From Comamonas sp. Y33R10-2 (GTDB lineage Bacteria > Pseudomonadota > Gammaproteobacteria > Burkholderiales > Burkholderiaceae_C), in contig NZ_CP079925.1 in assembly GCF_019355935.1 (NCBI RefSeq), forward strand, positions 3,286,001 through 3,350,000: a DNA stretch of 64,000 nt, given 5' to 3'. The notes under the pieces were generated by a model, which was not told where the DNA came from, ran no database searches, and saw nothing but the letters and a program-made list of their open reading frames with translations. Of the stretch, positions 43,098-51,376 are shown piece after piece. The position numbers were made by a program, and so were the translations under genes. Position 1 is the first letter of the stretch. Every line of letters begins with the position of its first letter.

Positions 43098-44288
43098 ATG
43101 AAAATAGCCTTGATCGCTGACACCTTTCCTCCCTTGCGGAACTCCGGGGCAGTGCAGCTAAGGGACTTATCGCGTGAATTTGTTGCTCAAGGTCATCAAT
43201 TGACGGTAATTCTTCCATCATGGGAGATCAAGGAGGACTTTCTTCTTGAGGAGATGGAAGGTTTCCAGGTCTTGAGGCTGAAGTCCCCAAAAACCAAGGA
43301 CGTCAATTACGCGAGAAGAACCTTGTCAGAATTCTTGATGCCATTTTTTATGAAAAGGGGCTATAGAAAGTCCACTTTGCGTCACGAAAAATGGGATGGC
43401 GTCGCTTGGTATGCCCCTTCCATATTTCATGCCCCTTTTGTCAAATATTTGAAGAAAGCCAGTGATTGTAAAGGTTATCTGATAATAAGAGATATTTTCC
43501 CTGAGTGGGCTGTTGATATGGGTTTGATGGGAAGAGGAATTATTTATCGTTTCTTCAGTGCAGTGGCCCACTATCAATATTCTGTGGCTGATATCATCGG
43601 TGTTCAAACTCCTGGGAATCTCTCATATTTTGAGGATTGGAAGAAGAACAAGAGAAAAAAATTGGTGGTGCTTCAGAACTGGCTTGCGGATACGAAGTCA
43701 GGTAGTTGCTCTATATCGATTAATGAAACGAAACTGGTCGGGCGAAAGATATTTGTGTATGCGGGAAATATGGGCGTTGCTCAGGGCATGGACATCCTGG
43801 TAGATCTGGCAGAAAAACTTAAAGATAGACGAGATATTGGATTTTTATTTGTTGGTCGCGGTAGCGAGGCCAAAAGACTCGCTGAGGAGGCGCGTAAAAG
43901 GTCCTTGGATAACATAGAGTTCAAGGATGAAATTCATCCTGATGAGATACCTGCACTTTATGCTCAATGCTCTGTAGGTATTGTTTCTTTGGATCAGAGA
44001 CACAAATCCCACAACATTCCGGGAAAGTTCCTTTCCTATATGCAAAGCGGTATTCCCGTTCTGGCAAACATCAATCCTGGAAATGATCTTGCGGAGCTCA
44101 TCAGGAGCGAAGGTGTTGGCGTGGTTTGCGAAGATGCTGACATCCAGGATATGGAGCACAAAGCAAATATCTTGATCAATTCTGTTGAGATGGATGCCGA
44201 TTTCCAAAAAAGGTGCAGGGCAGTATATTGGAAAATGTTCTCGCCTTCTCAGGCGGTCAATCAAATCGTTCTGGAACTGAAGAGCTAA
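43098..44288 (+). CDS. wbuB: WbuB-like family 4 glycosyltransferase
   Basis: 396 residues, GT-B fold: DTFPPLRNSGAVQLRDLSRE at the N-terminus, FVYAGNMGVAQGMDILVDLA and IPGKFLSYMQSGIPVLANIN in the donor domain. The family is found next to L-FucNAc/L-QuiNAc synthesis genes and is thought to transfer that sugar, often as the second residue of the O-unit. Base composition is nearer to that of the host than the genes upstream. Confidence 0.82.
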   Translation: MKIALIADTFPPLRNSGAVQLRDLSREFVAQGHQLTVILPSWEIKEDFLLEEMEGFQVLRLKSPKTKDVNYARRTLSEFLMPFFMKRGYRKSTLRHEKWDGVAWYAPSIFHAPFVKYLKKASDCKGYLIIRDIFPEWAVDMGLMGRGIIYRFFSAVAHYQYSVADIIGVQTPGNLSYFEDWKKNKRKKLVVLQNWLADTKSGSCSISINETKLVGRKIFVYAGNMGVAQGMDILVDLAEKLKDRRDIGFLFVGRGSEAKRLAEEARKRSLDNIEFKDEIHPDEIPALYAQCSVGIVSLDQRHKSHNIPGKFLSYMQSGIPVLANINPGNDLAELIRSEGVGVVCEDADIQDMEHKANILINSVEMDADFQKRCRAVYWKMFSPSQAVNQIVLELKS

Positions 44289-44291
44289 TAT

Positions 44292-44792
44292 ATGTCAGCA
44301 CGAGTTTTTTCAAGGGACTTGATGGACTCATTGGTAGAAGAGGCCCAATCTAATCCTCGAAGACGACAACACATGAACCTGCATGCTGACTACCAGGAGG
44401 CATGCCAGCGGTTCTTTAATGCGATTGAACCCAGTAGCTATCTAAGGCCTCACTGTCATGGACCCTGGCAAGGAGCAGAAACCTTGATTGCCATCAAGGG
44501 GCTGCTAGCTTTCATTGTCTTTGGTGGCGAAGGTGAGGTGCAAGCTGTTAACTTGTTCGGCGCGGGCAAGCATTTAAATGAGCCGGGAGTGGCTGTTGGG
44601 GTTGAGATTCAGCCGGGGCAATGGCACACCGTCGTTTCATTGGAAAGTGGCTCTATATTGCTCGAGATGAAGGGAGGGCCGTTTGACCCAGTGGCTCCAA
44701 AATATTTTGCACCCTGGGCCCCGGAGGAAATGACACAAGAAGGTGAAATTTACCTTCAAGCTTTAAAGATGCATTTTTCACTTCCTAGGTAA
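44292..44792 (+). CDS. wbuC: WbuC family cupin-fold metalloprotein
   Basis: 166 residues. RRRQHMNLHADYQEACQRFF and SSYLRPHCHGPWQGAETLIAI are the family's signature, with a metal-binding-like histidine cluster (RPHCH) and later GVEIQPGQWHTVVSLE. The role in O-antigen synthesis is not established; it commonly follows wbuB. Its last 15 bases overlap the end of the converging WecA-type gene. Confidence 0.85.
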   Translation: MSARVFSRDLMDSLVEEAQSNPRRRQHMNLHADYQEACQRFFNAIEPSSYLRPHCHGPWQGAETLIAIKGLLAFIVFGGEGEVQAVNLFGAGKHLNEPGVAVGVEIQPGQWHTVVSLESGSILLEMKGGPFDPVAPKYFAPWAPEEMTQEGEIYLQALKMHFSLPR

Positions 44793-45887
44793 CCATCTAA
44801 AGAGTACAAGCTTCCGATAAAACATCAAATAGCAGATGAAGCTTAATATAAAAGATATAGCAGTTAACAGCTTGCTTTGATATGTCAAAACACCTAGAGA
44901 GCAAGGAATTGCTGCATAAATCCAAAGAAATGGTGAGGTAAGTCCATTTTGCATAGGTTTTGAAAAATTAGAAAATAGTTTTCTTGCCCAGCGCTTGTTT
45001 GCAAGTGAATGCAGGTGAAAAAAATCTGGTTCTGTTGGACTGTAACCTTCGCGCATTGATCTTCGCAAAACACTGAAGCCGACCTCAATAATGGGGTAGG
45101 AGCAGATCAGTAAACTGGTCCAGGGTGATACGGAATGATTGCGCTCAGGTAAAAGTACGGCAATCCAGGCGAGCGTAAATCCCAGGAAGTAGGCGCCGCC
45201 GTCACCCAAAAATATTTTACCTTTGGGCCAGTTGACGAGAAAAAATCCGGCTACAGCACCAGCAATGATCATGCAAGTGAAAGCGAGGGGGATATCACCA
45301 ACGTGCCGGGCGACGAAGCCGAAGGCAGCGAGAATAATTAAAGCTGTGCCAGCCGTAAGGCCATTCAGCCCATCAATAATATTGATTCAGTTAGCTACTC
45401 CTCCTACTGCAATAGCAGTAAAGATGACTGAGATGATGGTGAAGCTCAGTAAAAAATCAATGCCGGGCACATCAACATGGGTGAGTGATGTACCTGTAAT
45501 TCCCCACCCTAGAACGCCTGAAGCCATTGTGGCCAGCAGTCGTACCTTGACGGAAACTTTTTTGGTCAAATCCTCAAGTAGTCCAAAAATGAAAGCGGGT
45601 ATACCCGCCAGAAGAATTGTGCTGAGAATGGCTCTTTTTTCTGCAGCAGTAATGCCGTGGCTCGAGGCCGCAAAACCCGCAAAAACGCCGATTGCAATGC
45701 CAATGCCGCCGATACGCGGTGTTGGGTTTGTATGAACTTTTTGGACTCCGCTATTTGAATCCATAGATAAGCTGCCATGCCATTTTTGCGTGACAACCAG
45801 GAAAAGGCAGGTTGCAAAAGATGCCAGTAGGGCGACTGTTGCGTCATACCGTATTAATTCAAGAAGCGAAAATTGAGTTGAAAACAT
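44778..45887 (-). pseudogene. WecA/WbpL-type initiating sugar-phosphate transferase, interrupted by TGA
   Basis: The minus-strand frame runs 370 codons from ATG at 45885-45887 to the stop at 44778, with a single in-frame TGA at 45387-45389. Around it the sequence reads GGVAN-stop-INIIDGLNGLTAG, the conserved cytoplasmic-loop motif of the WecA/MraY family, where a serine or alanine is usual; TCA to TGA would be one base change. Upstream NPTPRIGGIGIAIGVFAG and downstream FLGDGGAYFLGFTLAWIAVL are intact, so everything else looks alive. The family links the first sugar-phosphate to undecaprenyl phosphate. Either a recent nonsense mutation, a sequencing error or readthrough. Confidence 0.88.
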
Positions 45888-46021
45888 GCAACCAGTTCTT
45901 GTTTTGAGTTTTGATTACTGATCTCTAGAAGATCATGGGGAGCACTCAGTGCCTGAGCGGTGTTTGCGGCACAATGCACCATCTTTTGTGAACATTGTCC
46001 CACGGGACTGAGCTTTGATCT

Positions 46022-46921
46022 ATGACCACCGTTGATCCCATCACCCACATTGCCCCTCGCGACAAGGCAGAAATTCTGGCTCAGGCGCTGCCCTACATTC
46101 GTAAGTTTCATGGCAAGACCATGGTAATCAAGTATGGTGGTAACGCCATGACCGACCCTGCGCTGCAGGCAGATTTTGCGGAAGATGTGGTGCTTCTAAA
46201 GCTGGTGGGTATCAATCCGGTGGTGGTTCATGGTGGTGGACCCCAGATTGAGGCAGCTTTGGGGCGTCTGGGCAAAAAGGGCGAATTCATCCAGGGCATG
46301 CGCGTGACGGATGAAGAGACCATGGAAGTGGTGGAGTGGGTACTAGCTGGCGAGGTGCAGCAAGACATCGTGGGCCTGATCCATCAGGCGGGTGGCAAGG
46401 CTGTGGGTTTGACGGGGCGCGATGGAGGCCTGATTCGCGCCAAGAAGCTCAAGATGGTGGACAACAAGGATTCAAGCATTGAATACGATGTGGGTCATGT
46501 GGGTGACATTGTTGCGATCGACCCGAGTGTGGTGAAGGCTCTGCAAGATGATGCGTTTATTCCTGTGATCAGCCCCATTGGTTTTGGCGAGGACAATGAG
46601 AGCTACAACATCAACGCCGACGTTGTAGCTAGCAAGCTGGCGACTGTGTTGCAAGCTGAAAAACTGGTGCTTTTAACCAACACTCCGGGCGTTCTGGATA
46701 AGGCAGGCAAGCTTCTGACTGATCTGACAGCGCGCGAGATTGATGGTTTGTTTGCGGATGGCACGATTTCTGGAGGCATGTTGCCCAAAATTGCGGGTGC
46801 GCTGGATGCCGCCAAAGCAGGTGTGAACGCCGTGCACATCATCGATGGTCGCGTGCCCCATGCCATGCTGCTGGAAATTTTGACGGATCAGGCTTATGGC
46901 ACGATGATTCGTAGCCATTGA
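46022..46921 (+). CDS. argB: N-acetylglutamate kinase
   Basis: 299 residues. [20 protein letters not shown] and [20 protein letters not shown] are the amino-acid-kinase motifs; [17 protein letters not shown] and [20 protein letters not shown] complete the family pattern. It phosphorylates N-acetylglutamate in arginine synthesis. Normal GC-rich DNA resumes here. A terminator follows at 47034. Confidence 0.96.
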   Translation: MTTVDPITHIAPRDKAEILAQALPYIRKFHGKTMVIKYGGNAMTDPALQADFAEDVVLLKLVGINPVVVHGGGPQIEAALGRLGKKGEFIQGMRVTDEETMEVVEWVLAGEVQQDIVGLIHQAGGKAVGLTGRDGGLIRAKKLKMVDNKDSSIEYDVGHVGDIVAIDPSVVKALQDDAFIPVISPIGFGEDNESYNINADVVASKLATVLQAEKLVLLTNTPGVLDKAGKLLTDLTAREIDGLFADGTISGGMLPKIAGALDAAKAGVNAVHIIDGRVPHAMLLEILTDQAYGTMIRSH

Positions 46922-47033
46922 TGAGCCTGTCTGGCCCTGACGTGTGGCTGCCTGTGTTGGGTGGCTTGGCGCATAAAGCGTTAACATCGTCACAGGGCTT
47001 TTCCGAGCGGGCCTGTGCTCAGGATCCCGTCGC

Positions 47034-47060
47034 AAGCCGCCTTTGGGCGGCTTTTGTTTT
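47034..47060 (+). terminator. Terminator after argB
   Basis: AAGCCGCC (47034-47041) pairs with GGCGGCTT (47046-47053) around TTTG and continues into TTGTTTTT. Confidence 0.8.
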
Positions 47061-47078
47061 TGAGCTAGGTAGGACTTT

Positions 47079-47798
47079 ATGCGTTTGCTTCTGGTAGAAG
47101 ATGATGTGATGGTGGCCAGCGGTATCAAGCTGGGTCTGTCCGATGCAGGTTATGCCGTGGACTGGGTGGGCAGTGCTGAGCGTGCACTAGAGGTGTTGAC
47201 TCAGGAAGCCTTTGATGTGGCTGTGATCGATATCGGCCTGCCAGGTATCAACGGGCTGGAGCTGACCCGTCGATTGCGTAGCAGCGAGGTGGAAAGCAAG
47301 GCAATGCCGGTGCTAATCCTCACAGCGCGCGATGCGCTGCAGGATCGCGTTCAGGGCTTGGACTGGGGGGCTGACGACTATATGGTCAAGCCGTTTGAGT
47401 TGCCTGAATTACTGGCCCGGCTGCGAGCGCTGATGCGCCGCTCTCAGGCTGCTACGTCTGCGGTGCTGAATTTTGGCGGCATTGAGTTGGATACAGCAGG
47501 CCGCCGTGCAGGTGCACGTCAGGCCCCGCTTGAGGGCGAGAGCGAAGGCAAGCTGCTGCCAATCGATTTGGGCCCGCGTGAATGGACAGTGCTTGAATAT
47601 CTGCTGCTCAACGCACCTAAGCCTGCGAGTAAAGAGAAACTTTTGCAGGCACTGACAGGCTGGGATAGGGAAATTACACCGAATGCGGTGGAGGTTTATG
47701 TCTCCCGCCTGCGCAGCAAATTGGAGCCGCATGGCGTGGCTTTGCGCTCTATTCGCGGCTTTGGTTATCGTTTAGAGATGATGCCAGAGGCGACTTGA
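47079..47798 (+). CDS. OmpR/PhoB-family response regulator (TctD/QseB-like)
   Basis: 239 residues. Receiver domain (1-120): acidic pair in LLVEDDVMVASG, phosphoacceptor Asp in VAVIDIGLPGING, Thr in LILTARDALQDR and Lys in ADDYMVKPFELPEL. The winged-helix DNA-binding domain follows (LGPREWTVLEYLLLNAPKPA; AVEVYVSRLRSKLEPHG; IRGFGYRLE), with a longer loop than usual before it (ARQAPLEGESEGKLLPIDL). Paired with the histidine kinase 144 bases downstream. Confidence 0.92.
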   Translation: MRLLLVEDDVMVASGIKLGLSDAGYAVDWVGSAERALEVLTQEAFDVAVIDIGLPGINGLELTRRLRSSEVESKAMPVLILTARDALQDRVQGLDWGADDYMVKPFELPELLARLRALMRRSQAATSAVLNFGGIELDTAGRRAGARQAPLEGESEGKLLPIDLGPREWTVLEYLLLNAPKPASKEKLLQALTGWDREITPNAVEVYVSRLRSKLEPHGVALRSIRGFGYRLEMMPEAT

Positions 47799-47942
47799 AT
47801 GGCTTTTTGCATTCATTGAATTGATAGCTAATTTTCTTATATTCAAAGAAGTTTAGATATAAATTACTCTGAACTCATTGATTAATGAGGACTGCTTGCT
47901 ATAAAAATAGAGTAGCCAGCCTCGGCATCTATATACGAATTA

Positions 47943-49442
47943 ATGACCGCTAATCTGCGCTTTCGTTTGCTGGTTCTGCTTTTGGTGCCTCTGATGCTAT
48001 TGGGCGCTATGGGGGGCTGGTTTAGTTACAGCGCAGCCGATGAAGCATCCACCCAGCATGACCAGCGCTTGCTGAGATTGCTGCCGGGTTTAGCGGATTC
48101 GGTATTGGCTCCATCCATTGCCGATGGCACGCCGCCTCTGGTGTCACTGACATCTTCGGTAGAAGATTTTTTGCGCAACCAAGGCGATGAAGTGGGCTAT
48201 GCCGTGGGTGACTTGCAAGGCAAGGTGGTGGCGGGCGATGCCTGGATACGCTTTGATGTGCCAACCACCGGCACGGCGGAATTTCACAGCCAAGAACATG
48301 ACGGTGTCACTTACCGCGTGGCTGTGCTCAAGGCTGAAACGTACGGCGCTGGTGAGATGGTTGTCATGCTGGCTGATAGCTCGGATGTGCGCCAGCAATG
48401 GGTGCGCCAGTTAATCATGCATGTATTGCTGCCCAACTTGCTGCTGATTGCCGGGGCTGCGGTGGCTATTTACTGGTCGGTGAGCCGTGCCTTTAAGCCG
48501 CTGCACAAGTTAACGCAGGCGGTTGAACGCCGCTCACCGCGAGATTTGAGTCCTATTGATGAGCAGACGTCGCCCGCTGAAGTGCGCCCACTGGTGCGAT
48601 CACTGAACCGCTTGTTCTCTTTGGTGAATGCGCAAGCTGAAGGTCAGCGCCGCTTTGTGGCTGATGCAGCCCACCAGCTGCGCACGCCGTTGGCAGCTTT
48701 GCAAGCGCAAGTAGAGGCTTGGGCGCTTAGTGGGCAAGAGGCACAGCGCCTTGCCAAGCGCGATGGGCGGCAGGCTCAAATAGTGCTGAATGTGGAGCAG
48801 ATTGAACAACTGCGCGATGCCACGCGTCGCACCTCTCAACTGGCCCGCCAGCTGCTGGCTTTGTCCCGAGCGGATGCTCGCAATGCTGAGGTGCAACCTT
48901 TGCAAAAGGTAGAACTCAAAGAGCTGTGCGAGAGTATGTTGGAAACCTTTATCGACCGAGCTTCAGCGAAGGGGTTGGATTTTGGTTTGGAGGTTAGCTC
49001 CGCAGCGGTCTGGGGCCATAGCTGGCTACTGCGTGAGCTGGTTTCTAATTTGGTGGAAAACGCTATTAAATACACGCCCCAAGGCGGCAGCGTTACGTTG
49101 TTATGTGGACTGCGTAGCACACCCATTGGCACGGATGATGTCAGTTTGCTCAATATGTCCGGCGTGACTCAATGGGCTTATGTAGAAGTCGATGACGATG
49201 GCCCTGGCGTGCCTGAAGAAGAACGCAGTCAGATTACCCAGCGCTTTTATCGCGCTCAGGGTGTTGTAGAAGAGGGAACAGGCTTGGGTTTAGCGATTGC
49301 GGATGAAATTACTCAACTCCATCAAGGAGTTTTGAGTTTTTCAGAGGGAAATTTTGGTAAAGGCTTATTAGTAAGGCTTGAAATTCCGGTTCAATCAGTT
49401 TTAGAAGGTAGTCATGATCTATCTGAAGGTTTGAGAAGATGA
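47943..49442 (+). CDS. Sensor histidine kinase (TctE/QseC-like)
   Basis: 499 residues. First membrane helix about 5-27, a periplasmic DUF-type sensing region (about 30-155), second helix about 157-180, then HAMP-like linker. H-box RRFVADAAHQLRTPLAALQA, N-box ELVSNLVENAIKYTPQGG, G-boxes VDDDGPGVPEEER and EEGTGLGLAIADEI. It autophosphorylates and passes phosphate to the upstream regulator. TctE-like kinases often sense carboxylic acids; the ligand here is unknown. Confidence 0.92.
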   Translation: MTANLRFRLLVLLLVPLMLLGAMGGWFSYSAADEASTQHDQRLLRLLPGLADSVLAPSIADGTPPLVSLTSSVEDFLRNQGDEVGYAVGDLQGKVVAGDAWIRFDVPTTGTAEFHSQEHDGVTYRVAVLKAETYGAGEMVVMLADSSDVRQQWVRQLIMHVLLPNLLLIAGAAVAIYWSVSRAFKPLHKLTQAVERRSPRDLSPIDEQTSPAEVRPLVRSLNRLFSLVNAQAEGQRRFVADAAHQLRTPLAALQAQVEAWALSGQEAQRLAKRDGRQAQIVLNVEQIEQLRDATRRTSQLARQLLALSRADARNAEVQPLQKVELKELCESMLETFIDRASAKGLDFGLEVSSAAVWGHSWLLRELVSNLVENAIKYTPQGGSVTLLCGLRSTPIGTDDVSLLNMSGVTQWAYVEVDDDGPGVPEEERSQITQRFYRAQGVVEEGTGLGLAIADEITQLHQGVLSFSEGNFGKGLLVRLEIPVQSVLEGSHDLSEGLRR

Positions 49443-49617
49443 TTTCTCGGTTAACCTACTGGTAGTGGTGAGAGCGGTGGGGTGAATTTTCGGGAGTGGA
49501 GACCTCAAAGCCGTATTAATTACGGTTTTGCTAGCCTGAAAACCTGCCGATTAGGGAGTCGTGTGCTTAACAGTGCAACTGGCTGTGAGAAAATTGCTAA
49601 TAAATACTGAGTCGCTT

Positions 49618-50313
49618 ATGTCTGAGTCTGAAGTCCTATCGCCTGTTTCCAATAACGAAAATCTAATTGAGGAGACATCCGTCACCCCTGCGATGGCTCC
49701 CGCGCGCAAGCGCCCCAAGCCGGGTGAGCGCCGTGAGCAAATTCTGCAGGCCTTGGCCTCTATGCTGGAAAAGCCCGGTGCTGATCGTATTACGACAGCG
49801 GCCCTGGCTGCCCACCTGAGCGTGAGTGAGGCGGCGCTGTATCGCCATTTTGCGAGCAAGGCCCAGATGTTTGAAGGCCTGATCGAGTTCATCGAGCAGT
49901 CCGTGTTCACCATGGTTCAGCAAATCGTAGGCCGCGATGCGCAAGATGCATTTCATGACCCTATCGAAGGTGCACGCAACGCCAATCGTGTGATTGCACT
50001 GTTGCTGCAATTTGGCGAGAAGAACCCCGGCATGGTGCGTGTGATGGTGGGTGATGCCATCGTGTTTGAACACGAGCGTCTGCAAACCCGTATCAACCAA
50101 TTCTTTGATCGCATTGAATCGACTCTGCGCCAATGCCTGCGCCCTGCAGCGGGCGCGATGGGCTCAGCAGCCCCAACGGTTGAAGCGTCGGTGGCAGCCA
50201 GCGTGCTAACCGCTTTTGCACTGGGCCGCTTGCAGCGCTATGCCCGCTCGGGCTTCCGTCGCTTGCCTACTGAGCACTTGGACGCTAGCCTTGCCATGAT
50301 GATTGTTGTGTAA
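49618..50313 (+). CDS. slmA: Nucleoid occlusion factor SlmA (TetR family)
   Basis: 231 residues from ATG at 49618. A flexible N-terminus (about 1-35) precedes the helix-turn-helix: GERREQILQALASMLEKPGA and TTAALAAHLSVSEAALYRHF. The C-terminal domain matches SlmA (FIEQSVFTMVQQIVGRD; NPGMVRVMVGDAIVFEHERL; AFALGRLQRYARSGFRRLP). SlmA binds chromosomal sites and blocks FtsZ assembly over the nucleoid. Location near argB fits its usual place in betaproteobacteria. A terminator follows. Confidence 0.9.
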   Translation: MSESEVLSPVSNNENLIEETSVTPAMAPARKRPKPGERREQILQALASMLEKPGADRITTAALAAHLSVSEAALYRHFASKAQMFEGLIEFIEQSVFTMVQQIVGRDAQDAFHDPIEGARNANRVIALLLQFGEKNPGMVRVMVGDAIVFEHERLQTRINQFFDRIESTLRQCLRPAAGAMGSAAPTVEASVAASVLTAFALGRLQRYARSGFRRLPTEHLDASLAMMIVV

Positions 50314-50335
50314 AGAATCGATTTCGTAAGCTCAT

Positions 50336-50372
50336 AAAAAACGCCGCAGTCTCAGGACTGGCGGCGTTTTTT
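50336..50372 (+). terminator. Terminator after slmA
   Basis: AAAAAACGCCGC pairs with GCGGCGTTTTTT, with an inner AGTC/GACT stem. Confidence 0.85.
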
Positions 50373-50468
50373 GTTGCCGTGAGCGACTTAGCTAGGGAAA
50401 TCCTTGGCAAGAAATTCCTAGTGTTTACCCTTGTTGATGCTGAGTTGAGAATGAAACTGTGCAAAATA

Positions 50469-50480
50469 GAACGATCGTTC
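50469..50480. promoter_or_regulatory. Perfect palindrome upstream of the TetR gene
   Basis: GAACGATCGTTC is a perfect 12-base palindrome 17 bases before the ATG at 50498. Its form is typical of TetR-family operators, so autorepression of the TetR gene and perhaps control of the following fatty-acid operon is likely. Confidence 0.6.
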
Positions 50481-50497
50481 GTTTTATTGAGAATTTC

Positions 50498-51316
50498 ATG
50501 GTTTCGTCTTCCGCTCTTAATTCTTCAAAAAATCCCGCAGATAGGGATGTGGCGCATGTGGTTGGCCGCGTAGAAGGAAGCTCTGCATCGGGTGATGCTG
50601 AAGTGCATGAGAAGGCAGCAGCCAAGTTTCGCAAGGCGCAGCCTGCTGCGCAAGCTGCGGTTAGCACCAAGACTGATACCCCAGAGATTGTCGCCAAACC
50701 TTCAGGTCGTTCTCTGGCAAAAGGCCAGCAAACCAAGGCCACTATTGTGGAAGCTGCTCTTAATTTAGCAACCCATATTGGCCTGGAAGGCCTGTCCATT
50801 GGCGCGATTGCTGAACTCACAGGCATGAGCAAGTCTGGCGTATTTGCCCACTTTGGCTCGCGTGAAGAATTGCAGATTTCCGTGGTGCATGAGTACCACG
50901 ACCGTTTTGAGCAAGAAGTGTTCTACCCGGCCATCGCCGCTGAGCGCGGCATTCCGCGTCTGCGTGAGCTGTTTGGCAACTGGATGAAGCGCACATCCAT
51001 CGAAATTGATTGCGGCTGCATCTATATCAGCGGTGCGGTGGAGTTTGATGACCGCACCGGCCCTGTGCGCGATGCACTGGCTGAATCTGTCAGCACTTGG
51101 CTAGTTGCTATGCGGCGCACGATTGAGCAAAGCCAAGAGTGCGGTGACTTGCGTGCAGACGCCGATGCCAGCCAGTTGCTGTTTGAAATCCACGGACTGA
51201 TTTTGGCTTTGCATTATGAAGCCCGCTTCTTGCACAGCGAAGGCTCGATTGATCGCGCCCACGCTGGCTTCAACAACATTCTGGCGCGATACGCCAGAGA
51301 ACCTGCAGCGGCCTGA
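50498..51316 (+). CDS. TetR family regulator of the fatty-acid operon
   Basis: About 272 residues from ATG at 50498; a GTG at 50459 would read through the palindrome. A long, Ala/Ser/Lys-rich N-terminal extension (about 70 residues) precedes the helix-turn-helix (TKATIVEAALNLATHIGLEG; IAELTGMSKSGVFAHFGSRE). The ligand domain includes IEIDCGCIYISGAVEFDDRT. It lies 60 bases before an acyl-CoA dehydrogenase and six more fatty-acid genes, so it probably senses an acyl-CoA. The extension is unusual for the family. Confidence 0.85.
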   Translation: MVSSSALNSSKNPADRDVAHVVGRVEGSSASGDAEVHEKAAAKFRKAQPAAQAAVSTKTDTPEIVAKPSGRSLAKGQQTKATIVEAALNLATHIGLEGLSIGAIAELTGMSKSGVFAHFGSREELQISVVHEYHDRFEQEVFYPAIAAERGIPRLRELFGNWMKRTSIEIDCGCIYISGAVEFDDRTGPVRDALAESVSTWLVAMRRTIEQSQECGDLRADADASQLLFEIHGLILALHYEARFLHSEGSIDRAHAGFNNILARYAREPAAA

Positions 51317-51376
51317 TTTCCCTCATTGCTGATCCATCCTCCATCCATACGCCAACCCCATTACAGGAGAAGACAA

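Larger units (their letters stand above)
35100..45887. other. O-antigen gene cluster with foreign base composition
   Basis: The block from the 3' end of glyS to the WecA-type gene differs from both flanks by its AT-richness, strongest at 35.4-38.9 kb and fading by about 43-45 kb. It encodes flippase, polymerase, glycosyltransferases and sugar synthesis in one direction. No transposase, integrase or direct repeats are visible at the ends, so exchange by homologous recombination through flanking genes is more likely than insertion. No wzz chain-length gene is present. Confidence 0.75.

Noticed and set aside
44778..45887. Selenocysteine or planned readthrough at the TGA of the WecA-type gene
   Set aside because: No selenocysteine-type insertion element is evident just downstream, and the family has no selenoproteins that I know of; a nonsense mutation is simpler.
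35100..45900. O-antigen block as an integrated mobile element
   Set aside because: No integrase, transposase, tRNA target or direct repeats at the edges; recombination through homologous flanks fits better.
47817..47930. Stem-loop repeat between the response regulator and kinase genes
   Set aside because: The words GATAGCT and TGCTTGCTAT recall the repeat family but I could not pair arms convincingly.
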